Shown here: positions 43,968 to 54,400 of the stretch, piece by piece | How the letters are laid out: every line of letters begins with the position of its first letter | Numbering within the stretch: the first letter of the stretch is position 1 | Assembly (NCBI RefSeq): GCF_015689335.1 | Contig: NZ_CP065053.1 | Location: 6,014,001-6,078,000, forward strand | Source: Massilia antarctica | Lineage (GTDB): Bacteria > Pseudomonadota > Gammaproteobacteria > Burkholderiales > Burkholderiaceae_D | Direction: 5' to 3' | DNA length: 64,000 nucleotides | Notes under the pieces: generated by a model | What the model was told of the DNA's origin: nothing | Database searches by the model: none | What the model saw: the letters and a program-made list of their open reading frames with translations, nothing else | Translations under genes and position numbers: made by a program

Positions 43968-44885
43968 TTACTTCTGGGCTTTGACGATCTGCATGGCGCT
44001 GGCGATCAAGCCGCTCATCTCGCCCAGATTGGCCGGCACGATGATCGAATTGTTGGTCTTGGCCAGTTCCGAGAACGCATCCACATACTGCTCCGCTACC
44101 TTGAGGTTGACCGCCTCCTGCCCGCCCGGCTCGCGGATGGCGGCGCCGATCTGGCGCAACGCTTCGGCGTTCGCTTCGGCCAGCGCCACGATGGCCTTGG
44201 CCTGGCCCTCGGCGCGGTTGATCGAAGCCTGCTTCTCGCCTTCGGAACGGGCAATCGCCGCTTCGCGCTCGCCGGTGGCGATGTTGATCTGCTCCTGCTT
44301 GCGCCCTTCGGAGGCGGCGATCAGGGCGCGCTTTTCGCGTTCGGCGGTAATCTGGGCCTGCATCGAGTGCAGGATTTCCGCCGGCGGCGTCAAGTCCTTG
44401 ATCTCGTAGCGCAAGACCTTCACGCCCCAGTTGGCGGCCGATTCGTCGATGGCGTTGACGATGGTGATGTTGATGTGATCGCGCTCCTCGAAAGTTTTAT
44501 CAAGTTCCATCTTGCCGATCACCGAACGCAGGGTGGTCTGCGCCAGTTGCGTGATCGCCGCCAGATAGTTCGACGAGCCGTACGAAGCGCGCATCGGATC
44601 GGTGATCTGGAAGTACAGGATGCCGTCCACCTGCAACTGCGTGTTATCGCGCGTGATGCAGACCTGCGGCGGCACGTCGAGCGGGATTTCCTTGAGAACG
44701 TGCTTGTACGCGATGCGGTCGATGAACGGCACCACGATGTTCAGCCCAGGGGCCAGGGTCGCATGGTATTTGCCAAGGCGTTCGACCACCCAGGCATGCT
44801 GCTGCGGCACCACGTTGATGGTCTTGAAGACGAACACCAGCGCCACGACAAAGAGGACGATTGTCATCATTCCGAAAACTTCCAT
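43968..44885 (-). CDS. SPFH/band-7 (stomatin, QmcA-like) membrane protein
   Basis: 305 residues with GAGGT six bases upstream. An N-terminal membrane helix (MMTIVLFVVALVFVF) is followed by the band-7 domain (VVPQQHAWVVERLGKYHATLAPGLN, IPFIDRI-type start, ITRDNTQLQVDGILYFQITD) and a long Glu/Ala-rich coiled coil (AITAEREKRALIAASEGRKQ). These form membrane microdomain scaffolds that regulate proteolysis or lipid rafts. The pairing with NfeD directly upstream is conserved in bacteria. Confidence 0.93.
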   Translation of the reverse strand: MEVFGMMTIVLFVVALVFVFKTINVVPQQHAWVVERLGKYHATLAPGLNIVVPFIDRIAYKHVLKEIPLDVPPQVCITRDNTQLQVDGILYFQITDPMRASYGSSNYLAAITQLAQTTLRSVIGKMELDKTFEERDHINITIVNAIDESAANWGVKVLRYEIKDLTPPAEILHSMQAQITAEREKRALIAASEGRKQEQINIATGEREAAIARSEGEKQASINRAEGQAKAIVALAEANAEALRQIGAAIREPGGQEAVNLKVAEQYVDAFSELAKTNNSIIVPANLGEMSGLIASAMQIVKAQK

Positions 44886-44911
44886 AGGCTACCTCTTTCA
44901 GTTGTTGTTAT

Positions 44912-45334
44912 CTACTTGTTGGCGACGATCAGGCGGCTGCCCTGCACTTCGACGATCCGGAAACTGCCCGCTTCGGCCAGTGCGCCGGGGCCGAGTTCCA
45001 CATCCCACGGCGCGCCGCGGTACATGACGCGCGCCTTGCCTTCGCTCCAGGTGTCGACGTTGACGCTCTGGCCAATATCCATGTTCACGTTCGGATCGCG
45101 CGCGCTATTCTGGCGGCCGGGCGCACCGAAGCGGCTGCGGTGCAGCAGCCCGGTGGCGATCACGCCGACCACGGCGGCGGTAAGTATCTGGCCCGGCGTA
45201 CCGTAGCCCATCAACGCCGCGATGGCGCCGCACGCCATCCCGATGGCGATCATCAAGACGTAAAACGTGCCCGTGAACAATTCAAAAATTACCAGTGCGC
45301 CAGCCAGCGCCAGCCACCACGTCCAGTCAGCCAT
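44912..45334 (-). CDS. NfeD family membrane protein
   Basis: 140 residues from the ATG at 45334, preceded by AGGAG. Two to three N-terminal membrane helices (WTWWLALAGALVIFELF, FYVLMIAIGMACGAIAALMG) and a soluble OB-fold C-terminal domain (QSVNVDTWSEGKARVMYRGAPWDVEL), the short NfeD1b form without a protease domain. Works with its adjacent SPFH partner. Confidence 0.92.
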   Translation of the reverse strand: MADWTWWLALAGALVIFELFTGTFYVLMIAIGMACGAIAALMGYGTPGQILTAAVVGVIATGLLHRSRFGAPGRQNSARDPNVNMDIGQSVNVDTWSEGKARVMYRGAPWDVELGPGALAEAGSFRIVEVQGSRLIVANK

Positions 45335-45515
45335 GACACTCCTCCAGGTTATAAAAAGCAAAAACCCCCGTGGCCCGGGATGGACGACGAGGGTGAGAAT
45401 TTGTTAGAAAGTTAGTATTTATAATGGTCTTGTTGGATTAACTTTAATGCGCTCAGTCTATCGGGTTTTGGGGAAGAGTCAACTACTCAATCATGCTCGT
45501 TCCGGCAGCACCGTT

Positions 45516-46382
45516 TTATCCGGCGTAGTAGCCCGGCTGGTCCAGATCGGCGAGGAAACTGGGGCCTTGCGGCGTCCAGCCGAGCAGTTCACGCGTGCGC
45601 GCACCCGATACCGACATGTCCGCACCAGCCATGTTGGCGAACCAGCCGAAGTGTTCCCGTTCCCGCGATACTACCGGCAGGCCAAGGTGCTTGCCGATCA
45701 TGCCTGCGAGCACCTTGAAAGCTACCTGCTCGTCCGCGACCGCGTGATACACGGATTCACTCACGCCCTGCTCCAGCGCGAGGCGGTAGACCCGCGCGGC
45801 ATCGTCCCGATACACACCAGACCAGCAGTTATTGCCTTCACCGAGGTAGGCCGATACGCCGGTCTGCCTTGCCAGGCGCACCAGGATCGGCACGAAACCA
45901 TAATCGCCAAGACCGTGCACCGACGGCGCCAGTCGAATCGTGGCGGCGCGCACGCCACGTTCGGCAACCGCCCGCGCGGCGCTTTCCGATAGTCGCGGCG
46001 AGGCGGGATCGGGCAGGTCGGTCTCGCTCGCGCCCCTGCCCATGCCATACAGGCCCGAGGTGACCAGCAAGGGGCGGCTTGAACCTTCCAGGGCGCGCCC
46101 CAAGGCCCCGATCACGCGCCGGTCCTGTTCGCAGTTGTCCAGGAATCTGGAAAAGTCGTGGTTGAACGCGGTGTGGATCACGGCATCGGCTGCCGCGGCG
46201 GCGGCTTGCAGGACGTCGAGGTCGTCGAGCGTGGCGCGCAGGACCGTGGCACCCGCTGCCGCCAGGGCAAGCGCCTTTTCGCTGGAGCGGCTCAGCCCCG
46301 TGACCCGGTGTCCCGCACCGATCAGTTCCTGAACTACCGCCGATCCGAGCCATCCAGTGGCGCCGGTGACAAATACATGCAT
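45516..46382 (-). CDS. NAD(P)-dependent epimerase/reductase (extended SDR)
   Basis: 288 residues; AGGAGA six bases before the ATG. Rossmann motif VFVTGATGWLGSAVV at the N terminus, and a TSGLYGMG segment in place of the usual S...YxxxK region. It is a member of the atypical/extended SDR group (YwnB or 3-beta-HSD-like), substrate unknown. It follows the methyltransferase gene by 45 bases and is likely under the same TetR control. Confidence 0.85.
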   Translation of the reverse strand: MHVFVTGATGWLGSAVVQELIGAGHRVTGLSRSSEKALALAAAGATVLRATLDDLDVLQAAAAAADAVIHTAFNHDFSRFLDNCEQDRRVIGALGRALEGSSRPLLVTSGLYGMGRGASETDLPDPASPRLSESAARAVAERGVRAATIRLAPSVHGLGDYGFVPILVRLARQTGVSAYLGEGNNCWSGVYRDDAARVYRLALEQGVSESVYHAVADEQVAFKVLAGMIGKHLGLPVVSREREHFGWFANMAGADMSVSGARTRELLGWTPQGPSFLADLDQPGYYAG

Positions 46383-46427
46383 CTGATTTCTCCTGAATTG
46401 AAATTGGTAACAGCGTTGGAAGCCAGG

Positions 46428-47087
46428 TCAGCCCAGCCGCATCGACAGTTCGACGTCGCCGGCGAACGGCACGGACAGGTAGCCGCTGCCGGGCGAGCGA
46501 ACGTGGGCCAGGTATTGCGGGCAATAGTCGGCGTTGTCGGCGATGATCAGCGCGCCCGGCCGCAGGCGCGCCTCGACCAGCTGCAGGACGTCGGCATACA
46601 GCGCCTTGGCGCCGTCGAGCAGCAACAGGTCGACCGACTCGGGCAGGTCGAAGGCCAGGGTTTGAAGCGCATCGCCCTCCCTGATCTCCACCAGGTCGCT
46701 CAGGCCGCCTTCGATCAGATGGTCGCGCGCCTTCTCCGCCTTGGTCGGCTCGAATTCGCTGGTGATCAGGCGGCCGCCACCGTTGTCGCGCAGAGCGGCA
46801 GCCAGGTGCAGGGTCGAGATGCCGAACGAGGTGCCGAACTCGACGATGGAGCGGGCCTTGGCGCTGCGCGCAAGCAGGTACAGCAAGGTCCCGGTGTCGC
46901 GCGAAACCGGCAGCCAGAGATCCTTCGCGCGGCTGTAGAACTCCTGGTAGTCGGTTTTACTCAGCATCAAGCGCTCGCGTTCCTCGCTCGACATGGCGGC
47001 GATGGCCGGGCTGGTGGCGGCAGCGGCCTGCCGGAACAGGCGGTCCAGCAAGGCCGGCAGCGGAGCGGTAGTCAGTGTGTTGGTCAT
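46428..47087 (-). CDS. SAM-dependent O-methyltransferase-like protein
   Basis: 219 residues from the ATG at 47087. A class I methyltransferase of the catechol/caffeoyl-CoA O-methyltransferase type: motif I VEFGTSFGISTLHLAAAL, the acidic loop SEFEPTKAEKARDHL, the LLLLDGAKALYADVL region (motif with Asp) and LIIADNADYCP. Divergent from a TetR regulator with an inverted repeat between them, so probably repressed by it. Substrate likely a small phenolic or hydroxylated compound, inferred only. Confidence 0.85.
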   Translation of the reverse strand: MTNTLTTAPLPALLDRLFRQAAAATSPAIAAMSSEERERLMLSKTDYQEFYSRAKDLWLPVSRDTGTLLYLLARSAKARSIVEFGTSFGISTLHLAAALRDNGGGRLITSEFEPTKAEKARDHLIEGGLSDLVEIREGDALQTLAFDLPESVDLLLLDGAKALYADVLQLVEARLRPGALIIADNADYCPQYLAHVRSPGSGYLSVPFAGDVELSMRLG

Positions 47088-47129
47088 GAAAATGTTCCAT
47101 TCGAATGTGGGCGCGCCCGGCGCCCGGTT

Positions 47130-47181
47130 AAAATGCGACTGATTCGTCGTGTTGTTATAATATGAGGAATTAGTCGCATTT
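47130..47181. promoter_or_regulatory. Inverted repeat between methyltransferase and tetR (operator candidate)
   Basis: AAATGCGACT (47131-47140) and AGTCGCATTT (47172-47181) are exact inverted copies spaced by 31 bases, with a consensus TATAAT (47156-47161) between them. Likely binding sites of the TetR protein in its own divergent promoter. Confidence 0.7.
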
Positions 47182-47215
47182 CCTATTCGCATTTTTTTCA
47201 CCTTCCCTCGGTGCC

Positions 47216-47848
47216 ATGAACAAACGTCAAATTCCGCAAATCTCCTCGCGCAAGGCCCCCAAGCAAGCGCGCTCGACCGAGCTCGTCTCAGCAATCCTGG
47301 AAGCGGCTATTCAGGTTTTGGCGCAGGAAGGCGCCCAGCGCTTCACGACGGCGCGCGTGGCCGAGCGGGCTGGTGTCAGTGTTGGATCGATATATCAATA
47401 TTTTCCGAACAAGGCGGCGATCCTGTTCCGGCTGCAAAGCGACGAATGGCAGCAGACCACGGACATGCTGCGAAACATCCTGGAGCAGACGCACAAACCG
47501 GCGTTCGAGCGCCTGCGCGCGCTGGTGCATGCCTTCATCCGGTCGGAATGCGAGGAAGCCGGCATGCGCGTCGCGCTCAGCGATGCGGCACCGTTGTACC
47601 GGGATGCGCCAGAAGCGCAAGCGGCGAACGCTGCGGGAGACAGGATTTTTCAGGATTTCATGCGCGAGGTGCTGCCACAGGCAGCGGAGGCAAGCCGCAC
47701 ACTGGCCTGCGACCTGATCACCGCGACCTTAGGCACCGTGGGCAAGGACTTTTCGGAAAGCCCGCGTACGCTGCCGGACATCGCAGCCTACGCCGATGCT
47801 ATGGCCGATATGTTCTGCGCCTACCTGGAACGGTTGGCCCGCCCCTGA
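47216..47848 (+). CDS. TetR family transcriptional repressor
   Basis: 210 residues. N-terminal helix-turn-helix: ILEAAIQVLAQEGAQRFTT, VAERAGVSVGSIYQYFPNKAAI. The C-terminal ~140 residues are the variable helical ligand-binding and dimerisation domain. It lies divergent from the methyltransferase-epimerase operon and most likely controls it and itself through the 47131-47181 repeat. Inducer unknown. Confidence 0.92.
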   Translation: MNKRQIPQISSRKAPKQARSTELVSAILEAAIQVLAQEGAQRFTTARVAERAGVSVGSIYQYFPNKAAILFRLQSDEWQQTTDMLRNILEQTHKPAFERLRALVHAFIRSECEEAGMRVALSDAAPLYRDAPEAQAANAAGDRIFQDFMREVLPQAAEASRTLACDLITATLGTVGKDFSESPRTLPDIAAYADAMADMFCAYLERLARP

Positions 47849-47873
47849 GAGCGCTCCGCGTTCGTTTCGGCCG

Positions 47874-47921
47874 CTGAAAAACAAAAACCGCCGTGTCCGC
47901 GCATGGCGGAAACGACGGTTT
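47874..47921 (-). terminator. Terminator of ppsA
   Basis: On the minus strand AAACCGTCGT pairs with ACGGCGGTTT (one G-U pair), with an inner TCCGC/GCGGA stem, followed by T-rich sequence. It serves the ppsA transcript and lies between it and the convergent tetR gene. Confidence 0.75.
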
Positions 47922-47962
47922 CAGGGGGCGCGACCGGCGCTGTTACGCCGGACGGTCATGCA

Positions 47963-50395
47963 TTACAGTGCAGCCAGTTTTTGCCAGGTATCGATCACCG
48001 AATCAGGATTGAGCGACATCGACTCGATGCCCTCGCCCATCAGCCACGCCGCGAAATCCGGGTGGTCCGATGGCCCCTGTCCGCAAATGCCGATGTACTT
48101 GCCCTGCTCGCGGCAAGCCTTGATCGCCATCGACAGCAGCGCCTTGACGGCCGGATCGCGCTCGTCGAAATCGGCTGCCAGCAGTGCCATGCCCGAATCG
48201 CGGTCCAGGCCCAGGGTCAGCTGGGTCAGATCGTTGGAACCGATCGAGAAGCCATCGAAGAACTGCAGGAACTCATTGGCCAGGATCGCATTCGACGGCA
48301 CTTCGCACATCATGATCAGGCGCAGGCCATTTTCGCCGCGCTTGAGACCATTCTTGGCCAGCAGGTTGACGACTTTTTCAGCCTGGCCCAAGGTACGCAC
48401 GAACGGCACCATGATCTCGACGTTGGTCAGGCCCATGTCATTGCGCACGCGCTTCATGGCGGCGCATTCCATCTCGAACGACTCGGCGAAGTCCGGCGAC
48501 AGATAACGCGCGGCGCCACGGAAGCCCAGCATCGGGTTTTCTTCATCCGGCTCGTAACGCGAACCGCCGATCAGCTTTTTGTACTCGTTCGACTTGAAGT
48601 CGGACAGGCGCACGATCACCGGCTTTGGCCAGAATGCCGCGGCGATGGTGGCGATGCCTTCGGCCAGCTTGTCGACGTAGAAGGCCTTCGGCGAGGCATG
48701 GCCGCGTGCGACCGATTCCACCGCTTTTTTCAGGTCCGCATCGATGTTCGGATACTCGAGAATCGCTTTCGGGTGCACACCAATATTGTTATTGATGATG
48801 AACTCAAGACGCGCCAGACCAACGCCGCCGTTCGGAATCGACTGGAAGTCGAAGGCCAACTGCGGGTTCCCGACGTTCATCATGATCTTGGTGGCGATCG
48901 GGGGCAGTTCGCCGCGCGCCACTTCCGATACTTCGGTTTCGAGCAAGCCGTCGTAGATCATGCCCTCGTCGCCTTCGGCGCAGGACACGGTGACCAGCAT
49001 GCCGTCTTTGAGCGTCTCGGTGGCGTCGCCGCAGCCAACAACGGCCGGCACACCCAGTTCGCGCGCGATGATCGCGGCGTGGCAGGTACGGCCACCACGG
49101 TTGGTAACGATGGCGGAAGCGCGCTTCATCACGGGTTCCCAGTTAGGGTCGGTCATGTCGGCCACCAGCACGTCGCCCGGCTGCACCCGTTCCATTTCGG
49201 ACGGATCGTGAATCACGCGCACCCTGCCCGCGCCGATCTTCTGGCCGATGGCGCGGCCCTGGGCCAGCACCGTGCCGCTCCCTTTGAGCTTGAAGCGCTG
49301 CTGCGCGTCGGTCGGTTTTTGCTGCGACTTGACGGTCTCCGGACGCGCCTGCAGGATGTACAGCTTGCCGTCGCGGCCATCCTTGCCCCACTCGATGTCC
49401 ATCGGACGGCCGTAGTGGTTTTCGATGATGACGGCGTACTTGGCCAGTTCCACCACTTCGGCGTCGTTGAGCGAATAGCGGTTGCGCATTTCGATCGGCA
49501 CGTCGACGGTCTTGACCGAGCGGCCGGCCTTGGCCTCGTTGGTGAATTCCATCTTCAGCAGCTTGGAGCCGATATTGCGGCGGATAACAGGCGACTTGCC
49601 CTGTTCCAGCATCGGTTTATGCACATAGAATTCGTCGGGATTGACCGCGCCCTGCACCACCGTCTCGCCCAGGCCATAGCTGGAGGTGACGAACACCACG
49701 TCCTTGAAGCCGGACTCGGTATCGATGGTGAACATCACGCCGGCGGCGCCCAGGTCCGAGCGCACCATGCGCTGCACGCCGGCCGACAGGGCCACTTCGG
49801 CGTGGGTAAAGCCCTTGTGCACGCGGTACGAAATGGCGCGGTCGTTGTACAGCGACGCGAACACGTGCTTCATGGCTTCCAGCACGTTGTCGATGCCGAC
49901 CACGTTCAGGAAGCTCTCCTGCTGGCCAGCGAAGGATGCATCCGGCAAGTCTTCCGCAGTGGCGGAGGAACGCACGGCGAACGACATTTCGACTTCGGAA
50001 TCGGCAACCAGGCGCGCATAGAAGCTGCGGATTTCTTCTTCCAGGCGGGCCTGGAACGGCGTTTCGACGATCCATTTGCGGATTTCGGCGCCGGCCACGG
50101 CGAGCGAGCGCACGTCGTCGATGTTCAAGCCCTCAAGGCGGGTCGCGATGCGGTCGCCCAGGGACGGGCCGCCGTCGATGCCATGCGCGAGAAAATCGCG
50201 GAAAGCGTCGGCCGTGGTGGCAAAGCCGCCCGGCACGCGGACACCGGCGCCAGCCAGTTGGCTGATCATTTCGCCCAGGGAGGCGTTTTTTCCGCCGACC
50301 GATTCCACATCGGTCATGCGCAAGGTCTCGAACGATGCGACGTACACACCGGTGCGATCCGGTTCCTTCAATGCTGAGGTAGACAAGCTGGTCAT
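47963..50395 (-). CDS. ppsA: Phosphoenolpyruvate synthase
   Basis: 810 residues from the ATG at 50395; further upstream codons are non-coding. It makes PEP from pyruvate and ATP in gluconeogenesis. N-terminal ATP-grasp domain ([33 protein letters not shown]), swivelling phospho-histidine domain with His439 in [14 protein letters not shown], and a C-terminal PEP-binding TIM barrel ([27 protein letters not shown], the [11 protein letters not shown]ys). Divergent from ppsR, its kinase/phosphorylase, across 179 bases. Confidence 0.97.
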   Translation of the reverse strand: MTSLSTSALKEPDRTGVYVASFETLRMTDVESVGGKNASLGEMISQLAGAGVRVPGGFATTADAFRDFLAHGIDGGPSLGDRIATRLEGLNIDDVRSLAVAGAEIRKWIVETPFQARLEEEIRSFYARLVADSEVEMSFAVRSSATAEDLPDASFAGQQESFLNVVGIDNVLEAMKHVFASLYNDRAISYRVHKGFTHAEVALSAGVQRMVRSDLGAAGVMFTIDTESGFKDVVFVTSSYGLGETVVQGAVNPDEFYVHKPMLEQGKSPVIRRNIGSKLLKMEFTNEAKAGRSVKTVDVPIEMRNRYSLNDAEVVELAKYAVIIENHYGRPMDIEWGKDGRDGKLYILQARPETVKSQQKPTDAQQRFKLKGSGTVLAQGRAIGQKIGAGRVRVIHDPSEMERVQPGDVLVADMTDPNWEPVMKRASAIVTNRGGRTCHAAIIARELGVPAVVGCGDATETLKDGMLVTVSCAEGDEGMIYDGLLETEVSEVARGELPPIATKIMMNVGNPQLAFDFQSIPNGGVGLARLEFIINNNIGVHPKAILEYPNIDADLKKAVESVARGHASPKAFYVDKLAEGIATIAAAFWPKPVIVRLSDFKSNEYKKLIGGSRYEPDEENPMLGFRGAARYLSPDFAESFEMECAAMKRVRNDMGLTNVEIMVPFVRTLGQAEKVVNLLAKNGLKRGENGLRLIMMCEVPSNAILANEFLQFFDGFSIGSNDLTQLTLGLDRDSGMALLAADFDERDPAVKALLSMAIKACREQGKYIGICGQGPSDHPDFAAWLMGEGIESMSLNPDSVIDTWQKLAAL

Positions 50396-50574
50396 AACAA
50401 ACACCCTTACTGATAGTAGAAATCTGTACGCAGAGCGGGACTGACTATGTTTTCTTGTTATTCTTTGGGTCGTGCCGCACAATTGATGCGTTGCAGAGCA
50501 TTTTACAGCCTGCGCCGCGAATTTACAGCGCACAACTTGAAACATTGGCAGCACAGGAAGCCGACACGACAAAT

Positions 50575-51423
50575 ATGACCACAGATCCACGCCCACCCCT
50601 GCCCACCTCCGCCCGCACGGTGTTTTTCGTTTCCGACGGCACAGGTATTACGGCAGAGACATTCGGCCATGCCGTCCTCACCCAGTTCGAAATGCGTTTC
50701 CGCCAGGTACGCCTGCCCTTCATCGACACGCTCGACAAGGCCTACGACGCGGCGCGCAAGATCAACGAAGCGCTCACCACGGATGGGCAGCGTCCGATCG
50801 TGTTTTCGACCTTGGTCAAGCCCGACCTGTCGAACGTGATCCGGCAGTCGCGTGGCATGCACATGGACTTGATCCAGACTTTTGTTGCACCATTGGAACA
50901 AGAACTGGGGGTCAAGTCGACCCACACCATCGGCCGTTCGCACAATATTGTCGACAGCCAGGAGTACAAGAACCGCATCGAGGCGATCAATTTCTCGCTG
51001 GCGCATGACGACGGCCAGTCGCACAAGAACCTGGCCTCGGCCGACGTGATCCTGGTGGGCGTGTCGCGCTCGGGCAAGACGCCGACCAGCCTGTATCTGG
51101 CGATGCAGTACGGCATCAAAGCGGCCAACTATCCGCTCATTCCCGACGATTTCGAGCGCGGCCGCCTGCCGTCGAACCTGCCGCCATTCCGCGACAAGAT
51201 TTTTGGCCTGTCGATCACGCCGGAGCGCCTGTCCGAAATCCGCCATGAGCGGCGCGCAGGCAGCAAGTACGCGTCCATCGAAAATTGCCGCTACGAAGTC
51301 AACGAGGCGGAGCTGATGATGAAGCGCGAAGGCATCCGCTGGCTGTCGTCGACCACCAAGTCCATCGAAGAAATCGCCACCACCATTTTGCAGGAAATTA
51401 AACCGGATCGCCGCGAGTATTAA
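50575..51423 (+). CDS. ppsR: PEP synthase regulatory protein (kinase/pyrophosphorylase)
   Basis: 282 residues from the ATG at 50575; the frame extends 40 codons upstream but homologues start at [17 protein letters not shown]299 protein that inactivates PpsA by ADP-dependent phosphorylation of a Thr and reactivates it by Pi-dependent dephosphorylation. P-loop [15 protein letters not shown], the [10 protein letters not shown] region and a C-terminal [15 protein letters not shown] segment are typical. The helicase-nuclease gene starts three bases after its stop codon. Confidence 0.95.
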   Translation: MTTDPRPPLPTSARTVFFVSDGTGITAETFGHAVLTQFEMRFRQVRLPFIDTLDKAYDAARKINEALTTDGQRPIVFSTLVKPDLSNVIRQSRGMHMDLIQTFVAPLEQELGVKSTHTIGRSHNIVDSQEYKNRIEAINFSLAHDDGQSHKNLASADVILVGVSRSGKTPTSLYLAMQYGIKAANYPLIPDDFERGRLPSNLPPFRDKIFGLSITPERLSEIRHERRAGSKYASIENCRYEVNEAELMMKREGIRWLSSTTKSIEEIATTILQEIKPDRREY

Positions 51424-51426
51424 TTC

Positions 51427-54400
51427 ATGAGTGAAGCTGAGAACAAGAAGACCGACCTGCTGTCCAAACACCCTGACGGGGCGGCGCCCGAGGCGGCGCC
51501 GGAGAAACTCTCGGAGTTCCTTGATGGCAATCTCAGCGCGCACGACAAGCTCGAACGCGCGCGCATGGAATTGCTCGACCTGTCGGCGCGCAACCGGCTG
51601 CTGAACATTCCGCGCTCGGCCAAGGCGACCCGCATCATCGACGTGACCGACGAGCGCTCCAGCGACATTTTCCGCATGCTGGTGACGGAAAATCGCTCGC
51701 TCACCTTTTTGCCGGGCCGTAACGCCGCCTATCCGGGCGGCGCGCCCGAGTCGGACCAGGATGCCGACGTGCTCGACGAACTGGCCCAGCCCGACGACGC
51801 CGTCGACGAGCGCGGCGTCATGCTGCGCCATAACGACACCAAGCTGCAAACGAAGCTCACCTCGAAAGGCCTGCAAAAGCGCCTGCTCGACCTGTGCAAC
51901 GACGCCCGCACCCTGGAAGAAGAACAGGGCGTCAACATCCTGTTCCTCACGCTCGGCACCCTGAAATGGATCGACCCGGCCAACGCCAGGAATATCCGCT
52001 ATGCGCCGCTGATCCTGATTCCGGTCAGTCTCCAGCGCGGCAATGCGGCCGAACAGTTCAAGTTGCGCTGGCGCCAGGAAGAACTGTCGGCCAACCTCTC
52101 GCTCGAAGCCTTCCTGAGCCGGGTGCACGGCATCACCCTGCCGCCGTTCGAGGCCGGCGACGACTTCGATCCGGCCGCCTACATGGGCGACGTTTCGCGC
52201 GCCATCGCGTTCAAGCAGGACTGGCGCGTCCTGGCCGACGACGTCGTGCTGGGCTTTTTCTCGTTCGCCAAATTCCTGATGTACCGCGACCTCGACCCGG
52301 CCGTGTGGCCGGTGCAGGAAGGCTTGCTCGGCCAGCCGCTGATGCGCGGCCTGCTGTCGGACGGCTTCACCAGCGACGCCTTGACGATCCCGGACGGCAC
52401 ACCGATCGATGCCGTGATCCCGCCATCGGAACTGCTGCACATCGTCGACTGCGACAGTTCGCAGGCGCTGGCCGTGCACGACGTGCGCAGCGGGCGCAAT
52501 CTGGTGATCCAGGGCCCGCCCGGCACCGGCAAGTCGCAAACCATCGCCAACATCATCGCCTCGGCGGTCGCCGACGGCAAGAGTGTGCTGTTCGTGGCCG
52601 AAAAAATGGCCGCGCTGGACGTCGTCAAACGCCGGCTGGATCACGCCGGCGTGGGCGACGCCTGCCTTGAACTGCACAGCAACAAGGCCAACAAGCGGGT
52701 GCTGCTGGAAGAACTGCGCCGCACTGCCGACCTGGGCGCGCCGCGCGGCGAACTGCCCGCCACCCTCAACGCGCGCCTGCAACTGGCGCGCGACACCCTC
52801 AACGGCCACGCGGACCGCATGCACGCGCCGCACCCGGTGGCGCGCCTGACACCCTACCAGGTGATTGGCCACATCACCGAATTGCAGCGCCAGCGCATCG
52901 CGCCGCTGCAGGATGCGTTCGACCAGGCCGACACCTGGACACCGGACGAACGCGCGCAGCGCTACCAGCTGGTGAGCGAACTGGCGCAACGCTTGGCCGA
53001 CATGGGCTTGCCGTCCCGGCACCCGTGGCGCGGCGTGCGCATGACGAATATCTCGCCGACCGAAATGGAACGCCTGGGCCAGCGCATCACGCATTCGAGC
53101 ACCGGCTTGTCGGAATTGGCGGCCAGCCAGACCGGCCTTGCCGCCTCTCTCGACATGGGTCCGCCCGACAGTTGCGACGATTTTACCCGCATCGCCGCCA
53201 TGGCCGAACGTGTGGCCAGTGCGCCGCGCCTGTCGCGCCAGGCCATGTCGTCGCCGGTATGGCGCACGCAGCGCGAAGAACTGGCCAATCTGGTGGAACT
53301 GGGCACGCAGTACGCGCAGCTGGTCACTTTTTTGGAAGGCAAAGTCTCCCCCGCCGCCTGGACGATGGACCTGAAACCGGCGCGTCTGGCGCTGCGTCCC
53401 CTGCCGGCAGGGATGAGCGACGAGGCGTTCGGCCGCATCGCGCGTCTTGCGGCGCAATTGCCGGCCCTGTTGCAGGATACCGAGCGCCTGCGCCAGCACC
53501 TGGGCGCATCCGCCCGTACCGGCACCCTGGCCGATATCGGCAAGGCCCTCATGCTCGGACAGCGCATCGCTTGCGCGCCGGACGTCAGCGCCGAGGTACT
53601 GGCGGCCAGCGTCTGGGACCACGGCATCGAGCAGGCCGCCGACCTGGCCGAGGCGGTGGCGTCGCTGCAGGAAGCGCGCGGCTACTTGCAGAACAAGGTT
53701 CTCGACTCCGCATGGGAGGCCGACCTGACAGGAGTGCGCCAGGTACTGGCCATCCATGGCGGCAGCATGCTGCGCTTTCTGCGTGACGACTGGCGCCATG
53801 CCAACGGCTTGGTCAAGTCGGTGCTGCGCGCGCCCGACATCGACCTGGCCAGCCAGATCGACATTCTGGACCGTTTGTCGGCCGGCCAGCAGACCATACG
53901 TTTTTTGCGCGAGAACGACCAGCTCGGACGCGCCGCGTTTGGCGCCGACTGGCGCTCCGAGCGCTCGTCGCCGGTGCCGCTGCGCGCCCTTGTCGCGTGG
54001 ATGCGCACCCTGCGCGGCATGGGGCCGGAACCGCGCCTGATCGCCGCCAGCGTGAGCGACCGCCCTGCCTTGGCCGTGCGCGTGGAGCACGTCCAGCGCT
54101 CGCTCGACAACACACTGACCTTGCTGCGCGACTGCTGGAACGACTGCGGCGCCGCCATCCGCGACATGTTCCCCGATATCCTGACGGTCGAACATGCCGA
54201 CCTGTCGGCGGTGGGCACGTTTGTCGCCACCATCGACGGCGTCCTGGGCACGGTGCGCAGCGCGCTGGCGTTCCGGCCGGCGCGCCTGTCGGACCTGCTG
54301 CCGGTGCTCGACGCCTTGACCACCGCACAGCGCCTCTCGGCCAGCATCCACGGCGCGCGCGCGCTGGGCGAGCAAGCCTTCGGCGCGCACTGGCAAGGCG

